Positions 1 through 7,760 of a DNA stretch of 64,000 nucleotides are shown piece by piece (within the stretch, counting starts at the first letter, position 1; every line of letters starts with the position of its first letter). The position numbers were made by a program, and so were the translations under genes. Origin of the DNA: a virus. The stretch covers positions 1-64,000 of IMG/VR virus record IMGVR_UViG_3300028840_002623, one strand, 5' to 3'. The notes below the pieces were generated by a model, which was given only the letters and a program-made list of their open reading frames with translations, did no database searches and was not told where the DNA came from.

Positions 1-12
1 AGGAGAAATAAA

Positions 13-219
13 ATGACCAAAGCCACAAGAGAAAGAGCCTTGACAATCAAACAGGAAATCGGTGCGGAGAAAGCAGGACAGGTCAGTGAATACCTTTCTA
101 TGTTATCCAAAACCAAACGCTCACCTGCCAGTGTTCTTGAGTGCGTAAAAGAGAAATTTGAACTCACTACCGAACAGGCTGGGGCTTGTTGGTACGCTTG
201 GCAAATATATCAGCTATAA
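13..219 (+). CDS. Small hypothetical protein (68 aa)
   Basis: An AGGAG Shine-Dalgarno at bases 1-5 sits 7 nt before the ATG. The product is a charged, mostly helical small protein with no domain I recognise. It is probably the last gene of an operon that begins left of the window, because a 100-nt non-coding gap with a possible promoter follows it. Function unknown. Confidence 0.6.
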   Translation: MTKATRERALTIKQEIGAEKAGQVSEYLSMLSKTKRSPASVLECVKEKFELTTEQAGACWYAWQIYQL

Positions 220-247
220 CGATGGGAAAAATATTTTTATTTTTTTC

Positions 248-276
248 TTTATTTCATAAAGGATTTTTGTTATAGT
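248..276 (+). promoter_or_regulatory. Possible extended -10 promoter for the replication operon
   Basis: The gap 220-320 is AT-rich and carries TGT-TATAGT (268-276), an extended -10 match. The -35 position (248-253, TTTATT) is poor. The same TGTTAT core appears in the better promoter near 22.8 kb, which is why I list it. It would drive the genes from 321 onwards. Seen: the motif. Inferred: the activity. Confidence 0.35.
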
Positions 277-320
277 TTATTTTCATTTATTAGTGAAAAC
301 ATTTGTACAGGAGATTGTTA

Positions 321-851
321 ATGAAACTGCGAAAAAGAGTTGTGATGACCCCGGATGACCTTTGGAATAAATATGGAAAGATGATAATGAAAGTGGCTCA
401 TAGACTGGGGGAGAAATATTCACGACCATACGATGAACTGCTATCTGAAGGAATATACCGGGTGCTGAAAAAACTTCCCAAGTGGGAGTCAGAGCGTTCC
501 AGCCTTTGCACTTACATTTATTGGTCAGCATATTATGGGATGCTTGATTACTGTCTCAAGACAAATAAAGAAATCCCGATGGATGCGTACAACCCAGATG
601 AAAACGCCAATCCATTTATACAAAAGGAAACAAAACCGAATTGGATTCAGAATTTTGTAAGCGAGTTGTCTGAAGAAACAAAACAGTTGGTGAAAATATT
701 TTTTGAAGCACCGGAAGAATTGTATGAAGCAATAAAGCCGAACCAACCCAAGACATCGCAGAAGTATCTCCGCAACTATATGGTTGACGTTGAACACTGG
801 ACATTTGACCAAGTTGACCGGGCATTTAAAGAAGTTGCGGAATGTCTCTGA
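321..851 (+). CDS. Sigma-factor region-2-like protein (176 aa)
   Basis: Residues about 25-75 resemble sigma-70 region 2: YDELLSEGIYRVLKKL, then a W/F-x-TY core (SSLCTYIYWSAYYGMLDY), the part that contacts core RNA polymerase and the -10 element. No region 4 helix-turn-helix is evident in the C-terminal half. The ATG at 321 is preferred because GGAG lies 8 nt upstream; an in-frame TTG at 303 lacks such a site. It overlaps the next gene by 10 nt. It could redirect host polymerase to phage promoters, or be a sigma-like protein with another role. The family call is moderate; the function is inferred. Confidence 0.55.
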   Translation: MKLRKRVVMTPDDLWNKYGKMIMKVAHRLGEKYSRPYDELLSEGIYRVLKKLPKWESERSSLCTYIYWSAYYGMLDYCLKTNKEIPMDAYNPDENANPFIQKETKPNWIQNFVSELSEETKQLVKIFFEAPEELYEAIKPNQPKTSQKYLRNYMVDVEHWTFDQVDRAFKEVAECL

Positions 852-2215
852 AATCCCGGCTACAGAAAAAACTAAAAACAAAACCTTATAAATTTCAATT
901 GGAGGGAATGCGCTTTTTAAAACAGGCTCACGGCAGAGCCTTAATTGGTGACGACATGGGGCTTGGAAAAACAATCCAAGCCCTTGGGTGGCTGGCGGTC
1001 AACCCTTCAAAGAGACCAGCAATAATCATTACTCCCGCAAACGCAAAGTACAATTGGGCAGAGCAAATCCAAGAACATACCCGGATGCCCTGTCAAGTCT
1101 GCTATGGGCGCAAGCCCTTTCCCCTTACAGAACCAATCATCATAATCAATTATGACATCGTCACATATTGGAAAAACAAATTGATAAAATTGAAACCACA
1201 AGTCGTGGTTATGGATGAATGTCATTATGTAAAAAACCGAACTGCCAAACGAACCAAAGCGTGCCGGGAAATTTCCCGGAAAGCCAAACACGTCATACCA
1301 ATGAGCGGCACTCCTATAATAAACCGCCCAATTGAATTTTTCCCCGTACTGAATATGATTGACCCGGTTGAGTTTTCCAGTTATTGGAAATATGCGATGC
1401 GTTATTGTAACCCCAAGAGGGGCTGGGGTGGTCGTGGTTGGGATTTTTCCGGGGCAAGCAATCTTGACGAATTGAAAGAGCGCATACAACCTTATTTTAT
1501 ACGCAGGATGAAGAAAGAAGTTTTGAAACAACTCCCGGATAAAATCCGAACAATCCTGCCCGTTGATATTTCCAACTCAGAGGAATACAGGAAAGCCACC
1601 ATACACTTTTTGCAGTGGTACAGAGAGAAAGCCGGGAACAAGAAAGCCCAAAAGGCAAAGAAGGCTCAAGCACTCGTCAAGTTGGGACAACTCAAGCAAT
1701 TAGTAGCAAGAGGGAAAATCAAAAACGCTTGCGAATGGATTGATGACTTTTTAACTGACTCAAACGGGAAGTTGGTTGTGTTTGTTTACCACCGGGAAGT
1801 TTTCAACGCTCTGGTTAAAAAATACAAACACATTGCCGCCATCGGGGGGAAAGCCGGAAAAGAAAGACAACAGCAGGTCAAAGCCTTTCAAACCAATCCC
1901 AAAAAACGTTTGTTCATCGGTACAATAAAAGCCGACAAAGAATCCATTACACTTACTGCCTCAAGCACTGTCCTGTTTCTTGAATTAGGTTGGACGCCAA
2001 GCGAACACGACCAAGCTGAAGACAGAGTGAACCGAATTGGACAAACAGATAATAAGGTAAATGTGTATTACATTTTAGGAAAAAATACCGTGGACCAATA
2101 TGTCTGGGAAGTTATTGAAGAGAAAAGAAAAGTGATTGACCAAGTTATAAATGGTAAAGAAATAAGGAATGAATTTGATATTAACAATGCTGTTAGATTT
2201 CTTGAAAGGGAATAA
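842..2215 (+). CDS. SNF2-family DNA helicase/translocase (457 aa)
   Basis: Superfamily 2 ATPase with a recognisable motif series: Walker A GDDMGLGKT (residues 36-44), DECH box (125-128), motif III SGTP (155-158) and a C-terminal motif VI-like DRVNRIGQT. GDDMGLGKT and RIGQ are typical of SNF2/RapA-type translocases. At 457 aa it is a minimal two-lobe core without accessory domains. Phage members of this group are usually annotated as SNF2-like or DEAD-like helicases and lie in replication modules, as here, next to the primase and DnaB-like helicase. The start overlaps the preceding gene. Likely acts on phage DNA during replication or recombination; the substrate is unknown. Confidence 0.9.
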   Translation: MSLKSRLQKKLKTKPYKFQLEGMRFLKQAHGRALIGDDMGLGKTIQALGWLAVNPSKRPAIIITPANAKYNWAEQIQEHTRMPCQVCYGRKPFPLTEPIIIINYDIVTYWKNKLIKLKPQVVVMDECHYVKNRTAKRTKACREISRKAKHVIPMSGTPIINRPIEFFPVLNMIDPVEFSSYWKYAMRYCNPKRGWGGRGWDFSGASNLDELKERIQPYFIRRMKKEVLKQLPDKIRTILPVDISNSEEYRKATIHFLQWYREKAGNKKAQKAKKAQALVKLGQLKQLVARGKIKNACEWIDDFLTDSNGKLVVFVYHREVFNALVKKYKHIAAIGGKAGKERQQQVKAFQTNPKKRLFIGTIKADKESITLTASSTVLFLELGWTPSEHDQAEDRVNRIGQTDNKVNVYYILGKNTVDQYVWEVIEEKRKVIDQVINGKEIRNEFDINNAVRFLERE

Positions 2216-2217
2216 AC

Positions 2218-2370
2218 GTGCCTCAAACCAAAGTGGATAAAGATTGTTGCGTTGTAATGATATGGAATGTGCCAATAAAAGTAAAACAAAAGTTTAAAGC
2301 GTGGTGTGCGAAACACGGGCTCACGATGAGAGAAGGATTTGAAAAACTTGTAAAACAAAATATAAAGTAG
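2218..2370 (+). CDS. Small ribbon-helix-helix-like protein (50 aa)
   Basis: GTG start with AAAGGGA about 6 nt upstream, beginning 2 nt after the helicase stop. The sequence VVMIWNVPIKVKQKFKAW, then a helix with HGLTMREGFEKLV, has the short beta-strand, helix, turn, helix pattern of Arc/MetJ-type ribbon-helix-helix DNA-binding proteins. It sits between helicase and primase with no spare bases on either side, which supports expression. It may be a small regulator or a replication accessory factor. The fold is proposed from pattern only. Confidence 0.55.
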   Translation: MPQTKVDKDCCVVMIWNVPIKVKQKFKAWCAKHGLTMREGFEKLVKQNIK

Positions 2371-2375
2371 ACACA

Positions 2376-3263
2376 ATGCTACACTTCACAAGGCTCTGTC
2401 AAGAATTAAACATTCAATATCTGGAAAGTGGTCACCACCATTGCGCAGAAGGCTGGGTACAAGTCAATTGTCCTTTTTGTACCGATGGAACCCACGGATG
2501 GCATTTGGGTTATGCCCTTGAAAAAGGAAGTATGAATTGCTGGCGTTGCGGTTCCCATTCTCTGTATGACTTCCTGAAAGTAAAATTCCCCGGAAAGTCA
2601 CCCAAGCGTATCATTCAACAATATGATGACGCAACATTCATCCCCGAAAAAAAGAAAGCCCAACCCCGCAGAAGGAAAGCGAAACAACCACCCGGTATGG
2701 AAGCCGTATCACGTGTACATAAAAAATACCTTGAACGGAAAAATTTTGACCCGGAAATAATAATTGAAGAGTGGGAGTTGATGGGAACAAAAGGATTGTC
2801 TGAAGGATGGTCTTGGAGATTGATTGCTCCCATTTGCGATATGAGGGGAACAATAACCGGGTATGCCGGAAGGTCACTCAGTGAGGATGTAAAGCCCCGG
2901 TGGAAATTTAGTCGCAATTCCGAAATGTCCGATGACCCGAAAAAAATGCTATATGGAATTGATAAAGTTCAAGACAGCGTACTGATTGTTGAAGGTGTTT
3001 CCGATGTATGGAGATTTGGACCGGGTGCGGTTGCTACTTTCGGAATAGATTGGAAGGTGGAACAGGCTCATATCTTGAGACAATTCACTCATCGCTTTAT
3101 AATGTTTGACCCCGAACCTCAAGCCCAAGCGAATGCCAAAGCATTGGCTGAATGGCTTTCCCCGTTTGGCGGTGAAACTGAAATCATATCCGGGTTGAAG
3201 AGTGACCCCGGTGATTTGTCTCAAACAAGAGCCGATAAAATAAAAAAGGAATTGGGAATATGA
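2376..3263 (+). CDS. DNA primase with zinc finger and TOPRIM domain (295 aa)
   Basis: The N-terminal zinc-binding module has cysteines C32/C35 (CPFC) and C55/C58 (CWRC), as in DnaG/gp4-type primases, where it reads the template trigger. The TOPRIM catalytic core is visible as LIVEGVSD (residues 203-210, metal-binding Glu206) followed by FIMFDPEP about 35 residues later (Asp245). It makes RNA primers for lagging-strand synthesis. There is no helicase domain; the partner DnaB-like helicase is two genes downstream. The stop overlaps the next start by 4 nt (ATGA). It is shorter than bacterial DnaG and like compact phage primases. Confidence 0.88.
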   Translation: MLHFTRLCQELNIQYLESGHHHCAEGWVQVNCPFCTDGTHGWHLGYALEKGSMNCWRCGSHSLYDFLKVKFPGKSPKRIIQQYDDATFIPEKKKAQPRRRKAKQPPGMEAVSRVHKKYLERKNFDPEIIIEEWELMGTKGLSEGWSWRLIAPICDMRGTITGYAGRSLSEDVKPRWKFSRNSEMSDDPKKMLYGIDKVQDSVLIVEGVSDVWRFGPGAVATFGIDWKVEQAHILRQFTHRFIMFDPEPQAQANAKALAEWLSPFGGETEIISGLKSDPGDLSQTRADKIKKELGI

Positions 3264-3970
3264 AAAAGGAAGCATACTATTTTTCCCACGATGCAAACGC
3301 AAGACATGACCCAAACATTTGCGAGATGAGAGCGGAATTTGGAATGGAAGGTTATGGATTGTATTGGGCTATCATTGAGATGTTACGGGAACAGGAGAAT
3401 TACAAACTGAGTATCAAAAGAGTAAATGCGATTGCTATGCAAACGTATTGCGAAAAATCATTAATTAAAAAATTCATTACTCAATGTATTGAAGAGTATG
3501 GGTTGTTTGAATCCGATGAGGAATGGTTCTGGAGTAAATCACTTTTGAGAAGGATGAAAGCACGGGAAGAAAAATCCAAGAAAGCCCGGAAGTCAGCTGA
3601 AGCCCGTTGGGGCAAAAATACGAACGCAATACGAACGCAATCCAACCGCAATGCTTTAAAGGAAAAGAAAAGAAAGGAAAGTAAAAAGAGTCCAGAGAAA
3701 AAACATTCAATCAAAATCAAAAAGAAAAAACCACAAAGAAAAAAATATGGAGAGTACCAACATGTGTTGTTAACTCCATCCCAATATAAAAACCTTCTCA
3801 AGAAATGGGGTCAAAAGAAATTGGACTTCATGATTAAAAGATTGGATGAAGGAATTGAAATGAAAGGTTACAGTTACAAGAACCATAACTTGGCAATACA
3901 AAATTGGGAAAAGAGACAAACGGATATTCCAAACAGTGAACCAACTGAATATGATATTGAGGATGAATAA
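3260..3970 (+). CDS. Replication-initiation-like protein, Lin1244/DUF4373-type N-terminus (236 aa)
   Basis: The first ~100 residues (YYFSHDANARHD, then FGMEGYGLYWAIIEML) match the Lin1244/Lin1753-like domain found in many phage DnaD-type replication proteins. This is a winged-helix-like module thought to bind DNA near the origin. A long Lys/Arg/Glu linker (about 105-165) follows, then a short C-terminal helical segment. Its position between primase and DnaB-like helicase fits a helicase-loader or initiator role. Overlaps both neighbours by 1-4 nt. The domain call is fairly secure, the role inferred. Confidence 0.7.
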   Translation: MKKEAYYFSHDANARHDPNICEMRAEFGMEGYGLYWAIIEMLREQENYKLSIKRVNAIAMQTYCEKSLIKKFITQCIEEYGLFESDEEWFWSKSLLRRMKAREEKSKKARKSAEARWGKNTNAIRTQSNRNALKEKKRKESKKSPEKKHSIKIKKKKPQRKKYGEYQHVLLTPSQYKNLLKKWGQKKLDFMIKRLDEGIEMKGYSYKNHNLAIQNWEKRQTDIPNSEPTEYDIEDE

Positions 3971-5385
3971 TGAAACGGGAAAAAGTCAACTCCATTGTTG
4001 AAGAAAAGATTATCACCGGAATGATAACATCCAAAGAGTTTTTGTCCCAGATAGCACCGGGGCTGGACGTGAATCTATTTTCAGCGAACCATTTCAGGAC
4101 AATAGCCGGATGGTGCGTAAAATATTTCAACCGATATCAAAAGGCTCCAGCACAGGAAATAGAAACAATGTACCACTCTTGGGTTGAGAAGGGGAAAGCG
4201 AAAGAGGAAGTTGTTGAAGCCGTTCACGATGTGTTAGAAAAACTTTCTGAGGATTATGATGACTCCACCCCTTCCAATATTCCGTACCTATTGGATGAAG
4301 CGTCTGAACACCTTTCTTTGCGCAAAATAGAGGTTTTACGGGATACACTGGATATATCCCTGTTAGAGAAAGATTGCCGTTCAGCAGAGACACATGTTAA
4401 TTCATTCCGTAACATCAAGTTGGGGGCAAATACAGGCATAGATATGTTTGCGGACACTGAAGCCCTTAAAACAGCTTTCTCCGAACAGCAAAAACCGCTG
4501 TTTTCCGTTGGGGATGTAGGGTGTCAAAGATTCTGGCAACACGCATTATGCCGGGACAACCTGATTGGGATTCTTGCCCCGGAGAAAAGAGGGAAGACAT
4601 TTTGGTGTTGCGAGTTTTCAATCCGGGCTTTAATGGCACGGAGAAAAGTTGCGATGTTCCAAGTTGGAGATATGAGTCAGAACCAAATCCTGAAAAGGAT
4701 GGCGGTGCGAATAACCGGAAAGCCGATGTTCAAGAATCAGTGCGGCTACATTAGTGTGCCCAAAAGAATAATCAAACAGGACAATGGGCGTGTCCGGGTA
4801 AAAAGAAAACAAATCAAAGCCGAACATCCTGTGTCGGAAAAAGCCAGCGCAGAAGCAATTAAAAAGTTTCAACGGAGATTTGGCATCTCAAACAAGCATC
4901 CAAGTTTTATGATTAGTTGTCATCCCAACTCTTCAGTTAATGTCCAAGACATATTCGGGATATTGGAGAAATGGGAATATGAAAATGATTTCGTGCCTGA
5001 CGTTATCATTATTGATTACGCAGACATTCTTGCCCCTGAACCCAACTCCGGGGGTTATGATAGCAGGGACAAGATAAATGAAACTTGGAAAGCGTTGAGA
5101 AGGCTGAGCCAAGAAAAACATTGCTTGGTAATTGCTCCAACGCAAGCAGATGCCGCTTCATATGACCTTGAAACTATCACGGCAAAAAACTTCTCAGAAG
5201 ACAAACGCAAATTGTCCCACGTTACAGGAATGTTAGGATTGAACCAAAACCCGGAAGAAAAGCAAGCCGGGATAATGAGATTGAATTGGGTTGTTTTACG
5301 TGAAGCCCCGTTTTCAACTGACAAATGCTTATACGTTGGTCAGTGCCTTGCACTTGCCCGTTCCTTCTGTTGCGGTTATTATTGA
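3970..5385 (+). CDS. dnaB: DnaB-like replicative helicase (471 aa)
   Basis: Two-part architecture of DnaB: an all-helical N-terminal domain (about 1-150), then a RecA-like motor. The Walker A is APEKRGKT (203-210), where the usual leading Gly is Ala. The Walker B is VIIIDYADIL (Asp349). IIDYAD and the later APTQAD are typical of phage DnaB-like helicases. It should unwind DNA at the fork with the primase encoded at 2376. The N-terminus overlaps the preceding stop by 1 nt. The unusual C-terminus (ends CCGYY) is followed immediately by a 33-codon reading frame. Confidence 0.87.
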   Translation: MKREKVNSIVEEKIITGMITSKEFLSQIAPGLDVNLFSANHFRTIAGWCVKYFNRYQKAPAQEIETMYHSWVEKGKAKEEVVEAVHDVLEKLSEDYDDSTPSNIPYLLDEASEHLSLRKIEVLRDTLDISLLEKDCRSAETHVNSFRNIKLGANTGIDMFADTEALKTAFSEQQKPLFSVGDVGCQRFWQHALCRDNLIGILAPEKRGKTFWCCEFSIRALMARRKVAMFQVGDMSQNQILKRMAVRITGKPMFKNQCGYISVPKRIIKQDNGRVRVKRKQIKAEHPVSEKASAEAIKKFQRRFGISNKHPSFMISCHPNSSVNVQDIFGILEKWEYENDFVPDVIIIDYADILAPEPNSGGYDSRDKINETWKALRRLSQEKHCLVIAPTQADAASYDLETITAKNFSEDKRKLSHVTGMLGLNQNPEEKQAGIMRLNWVVLREAPFSTDKCLYVGQCLALARSFCCGYY

Positions 5386-5487
5386 ATGGGTAAGTTTTTT
5401 CAAAAAAGATTTTCAAAACTGTGGATTGAAAAAGATAATAAAGGTGTAATTGATTTTTGGAAATGGTTTGAACTGCCACTTTTTTAA
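5386..5487 (+). CDS. Possible very small protein (33 aa)
   Basis: An ATG directly abuts the helicase stop (TGAATG), a common coupled arrangement. The frame encodes a basic, aromatic-rich peptide ending WFELPLF, just before the next gene's Shine-Dalgarno. Without it there would be a 116-nt gap in an operon that otherwise has almost none. No family recognised. It could also be untranslated spacer. Confidence 0.35.
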   Translation: MGKFFQKRFSKLWIEKDNKGVIDFWKWFELPLF

Positions 5488-5501
5488 AAAGGAGAAACAA
5501 G

Positions 5502-6035
5502 ATGGCAAAACCGAGCAAGAAAGTTGTATTGGCGATTTTGGACAAACTGAGTCTGGAGCATTCCTCAAAAATAACGCTTGAGCGTGCTCAGAAAAAACTT
5601 GAAGAAGCGATTGAGAGTGGAGGCATCCCGGAAGATGTCAACCTCACTGCCGCAGAAATCAAGGGGCTGGAACAGATGGGCTTTGAAATTGATATGGATG
5701 AAGAGCCTGAGCCCACAGACGCAGACCTGGATGAGATTGAGGATGAAGAACCTGCTCCGGCTAAAAAGAAGAAAGAGAAAAAGAAGAAAGAGCCCAAAGC
5801 CAAGAAGGAAAAAAAGCCGACAAAGAAAAGCAGGAGAACAATCACGTGCGACATCCTCAAGAAGAAAAAGAATCACTCAATGGAAGCCCTGATTGATGAT
5901 GCGAATAATGCATATGCGGAACAGGGTGGAAAAGACAACCACAAAGAAGCGGCATTCATTGTCCACCGGGTTGTTGACATCCTTGAGGATTTCGGAGTGC
6001 TGGAACGTAATGAGGATAAAATTAAAATCTCATAA
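5502..6035 (+). CDS. Hypothetical charged protein with C-terminal winged-helix-like domain (177 aa)
   Basis: Good AAAGGAG site before ATG 5502. Three parts are visible: an N-terminal helical segment (1-65), a highly charged Asp/Glu then Lys-rich linker (66-118), and a compact C-terminal segment (ITCDILKKKKNHSMEALIDD to the end) with helix-helix-strand periodicity, like a small winged helix. Such acidic/basic linkers are common in phage DNA-associated proteins. The stop overlaps the radical-SAM gene start (TAATG). Function unknown; a DNA-binding accessory role is a guess. Confidence 0.6.
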   Translation: MAKPSKKVVLAILDKLSLEHSSKITLERAQKKLEEAIESGGIPEDVNLTAAEIKGLEQMGFEIDMDEEPEPTDADLDEIEDEEPAPAKKKKEKKKKEPKAKKEKKPTKKSRRTITCDILKKKKNHSMEALIDDANNAYAEQGGKDNHKEAAFIVHRVVDILEDFGVLERNEDKIKIS

Positions 6036-7105
6036 TGAAGCGTTATAAATCTGCAGTGGGCATTAGGGGTGATTGTCTCTATTGCCCACTGCCACTTTCT
6101 ATAGATGGCTATTGGAATTGCGAACCCAATTGCCATCATTGTCCATTTCGGAGATTGAACCGGACATGGGGACAGGATTTGAGACCTGCTGACCCGGATG
6201 CCATTGCCCGGAAGTTAGAAAATGGACTGAAGAATAACAACCCCAAATCCGGGCTTGCTTATGCCTTGAAATTAAAAAAGACAATTCGGATTGGAAGCCG
6301 TACTGACCCCTTCCAACCTGCAGAAATAAAACACGGAGTGGTAAAGGAAATAATCAGGACACTTATCAAGTTGGAATGGACCTTTGTAATCCAAACCCGG
6401 TTTTTGCATAACCTGATTGAATACAAACCGCTGTTAGAGAAAGCCCGGAAGAAAAACCTCATAACAATCCTGCCTATAATTTCCCCCGGCTTGGATTGGG
6501 ATTTCTCCTTGCTGGAAAGAAAAACGACAACACCCATATCTGACCGGGGGAAAATCATCAAACAGTTATTGAAAAGAGATTTCCCGTTGGGGGTGAATGG
6601 AGAGCCATTCATACCCGGACACCATACAACGGAGATGTTCGCTGAAACAATAGATTGGTTGAAGAATATCGGAGTCAAGAGTTACAACACCTACAACCTA
6701 CACTTCAATGACGATGTCGCAAAGAAGATGCACGCCATTGGTTGCGATATAGAAAAGATTTGGGAAATGAATCAAGACCATCAATGGAGAATAATTCATC
6801 AACAACTTTGCCAGATTGCTCTTGAGAAGGGGATGAGGCTTGGTTGCCCGGATTTCGTCAATACGGGCTGGGGATGGAAAGAGAAAGCGAACACCTGTTG
6901 CGGAATAAATGTGCCCAACCCTTCCCGGTTCAACGCTCATAATTGGAAACACCTCATACAAAAAGGCTTGAGCCCGAAAGAAGCATATCAAAAAACTTGG
7001 GAAGGAATTGGCGACAGGGAGACAGCTCAAAAAATTCTCAGAGGTAACAAATGTGAATTCTATACCATAAAGGATATTGCAAATGAAAATCAAAGCCAAG
7101 AATAA
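6035..7105 (+). CDS. Radical SAM protein 1, SPL/COG1533-like (356 aa)
   Basis: The canonical CX3CX2C radical-SAM motif is present as C29-EPN-C33-HH-C36, which would ligate the [4Fe-4S] cluster that cleaves S-adenosylmethionine. The segment IRIGSRTDPFQPAE is the second-strand signature of the spore-photoproduct-lyase-like group. Extra cysteines (CLYC at 14-17, GCPDF, and TCC near residues 285-295) could hold an auxiliary cluster or bind substrate. It is the first gene of a cassette with a methyltransferase-like protein and a second enzyme of the same group, inside the replication operon. A DNA substrate is inferred from that context; a UV-lesion repair role is an alternative. Confidence 0.8.
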   Translation: MKRYKSAVGIRGDCLYCPLPLSIDGYWNCEPNCHHCPFRRLNRTWGQDLRPADPDAIARKLENGLKNNNPKSGLAYALKLKKTIRIGSRTDPFQPAEIKHGVVKEIIRTLIKLEWTFVIQTRFLHNLIEYKPLLEKARKKNLITILPIISPGLDWDFSLLERKTTTPISDRGKIIKQLLKRDFPLGVNGEPFIPGHHTTEMFAETIDWLKNIGVKSYNTYNLHFNDDVAKKMHAIGCDIEKIWEMNQDHQWRIIHQQLCQIALEKGMRLGCPDFVNTGWGWKEKANTCCGINVPNPSRFNAHNWKHLIQKGLSPKEAYQKTWEGIGDRETAQKILRGNKCEFYTIKDIANENQSQE

Positions 7106-7760
7106 CCGATTCAGTTTGGAACTAAAAATTCCAAGGAGTTGTGAGGCGACATATCCAAGTCTCAGAAAGTTAAAAAGAGGAAACACCCAAGAGTCAGAAG
7201 ACAAGTTGAACGGGGTTTGGACCTTGTTAAAAGGATGTCAGGTGAAGGGAAAGCGATATCACGAACCTTTTGGGGGTATAGGTTTGAGTGCGCAGGTGGC
7301 TAATTCACTCAGTATGAGCGTTTCAGTCAATGAGTTGGACTCCGGGTTGTATTCTTTCCTCTGTGAGCAATACGATGAAGTAACAAATGAGGATGCGGAC
7401 AAACTAATAATGGACCGGGTGCCATTCCGGTTTTTTGACCGCAACCATTTTACCTTCAACCATATTGGTCCGGCTTTCAATGAAGCCCTTATCAAAACGA
7501 CCAAGGTGCTCTTGTACACCGATGTGTTCCCATTTTCGCTGAAGCCATTTGATATGCTGAAACTAAAATTGTACTTGAAAAGATGTAAAGCCCGAATGGA
7601 AAAGGAAGGTTGGTATATACAAAAAGTTTTTCTGTATCGCAACCGCCACGTGATGATAGTAAAGATGACAAAAAATAAAAGTAAAAAACAGATAATAAAA
7701 GTAGAAACAGAACCGACAGACCCATTTGAAATGACAATTGATATAGGATTGTTCGGATGA
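7083..7760 (+). CDS. Rossmann methyltransferase-like protein (225 aa)
   Basis: EPFGGIGLSA (61-70) resembles the SAM-binding motif I of D12/Dam-type adenine methyltransferases, and VNELD (82-86) the acidic residue after strand 2. At the expected motif IV position the sequence is LLYTDVFPFS rather than DPPY/DPPF, so classic N6-adenine transfer is doubtful. The C-terminal FLYRNRHVMIVKM fits the last strands of this fold. ATG 7083 has AAGGA 9 nt upstream. Overlaps both radical-SAM genes (23 and 4 nt), so the three are translationally linked. It could bind SAM or a base without methylating. Confidence 0.55.
   Translation: MKIKAKNNRFSLELKIPRSCEATYPSLRKLKRGNTQESEDKLNGVWTLLKGCQVKGKRYHEPFGGIGLSAQVANSLSMSVSVNELDSGLYSFLCEQYDEVTNEDADKLIMDRVPFRFFDRNHFTFNHIGPAFNEALIKTTKVLLYTDVFPFSLKPFDMLKLKLYLKRCKARMEKEGWYIQKVFLYRNRHVMIVKMTKNKSKKQIIKVETEPTDPFEMTIDIGLFG

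Noticed and set aside
525-974. 149-codon - strand frame over the sigma-like gene and similar antisense frames of 60-190 codons elsewhere
   Set aside because: They lie opposite well-supported genes, without Shine-Dalgarno sites or recognisable domains.
5386-5487. The small frame as a frameshifted C-terminus of the DnaB-like helicase
   Set aside because: No slippery heptamer or RNA structure is evident at the junction; listed instead as a low-confidence small gene.
7083-7760. Dam-type protection as the explanation for missing GATC
   Set aside because: The protein lacks DPPY, and a phage protecting its GATC sites would not need to lose them.
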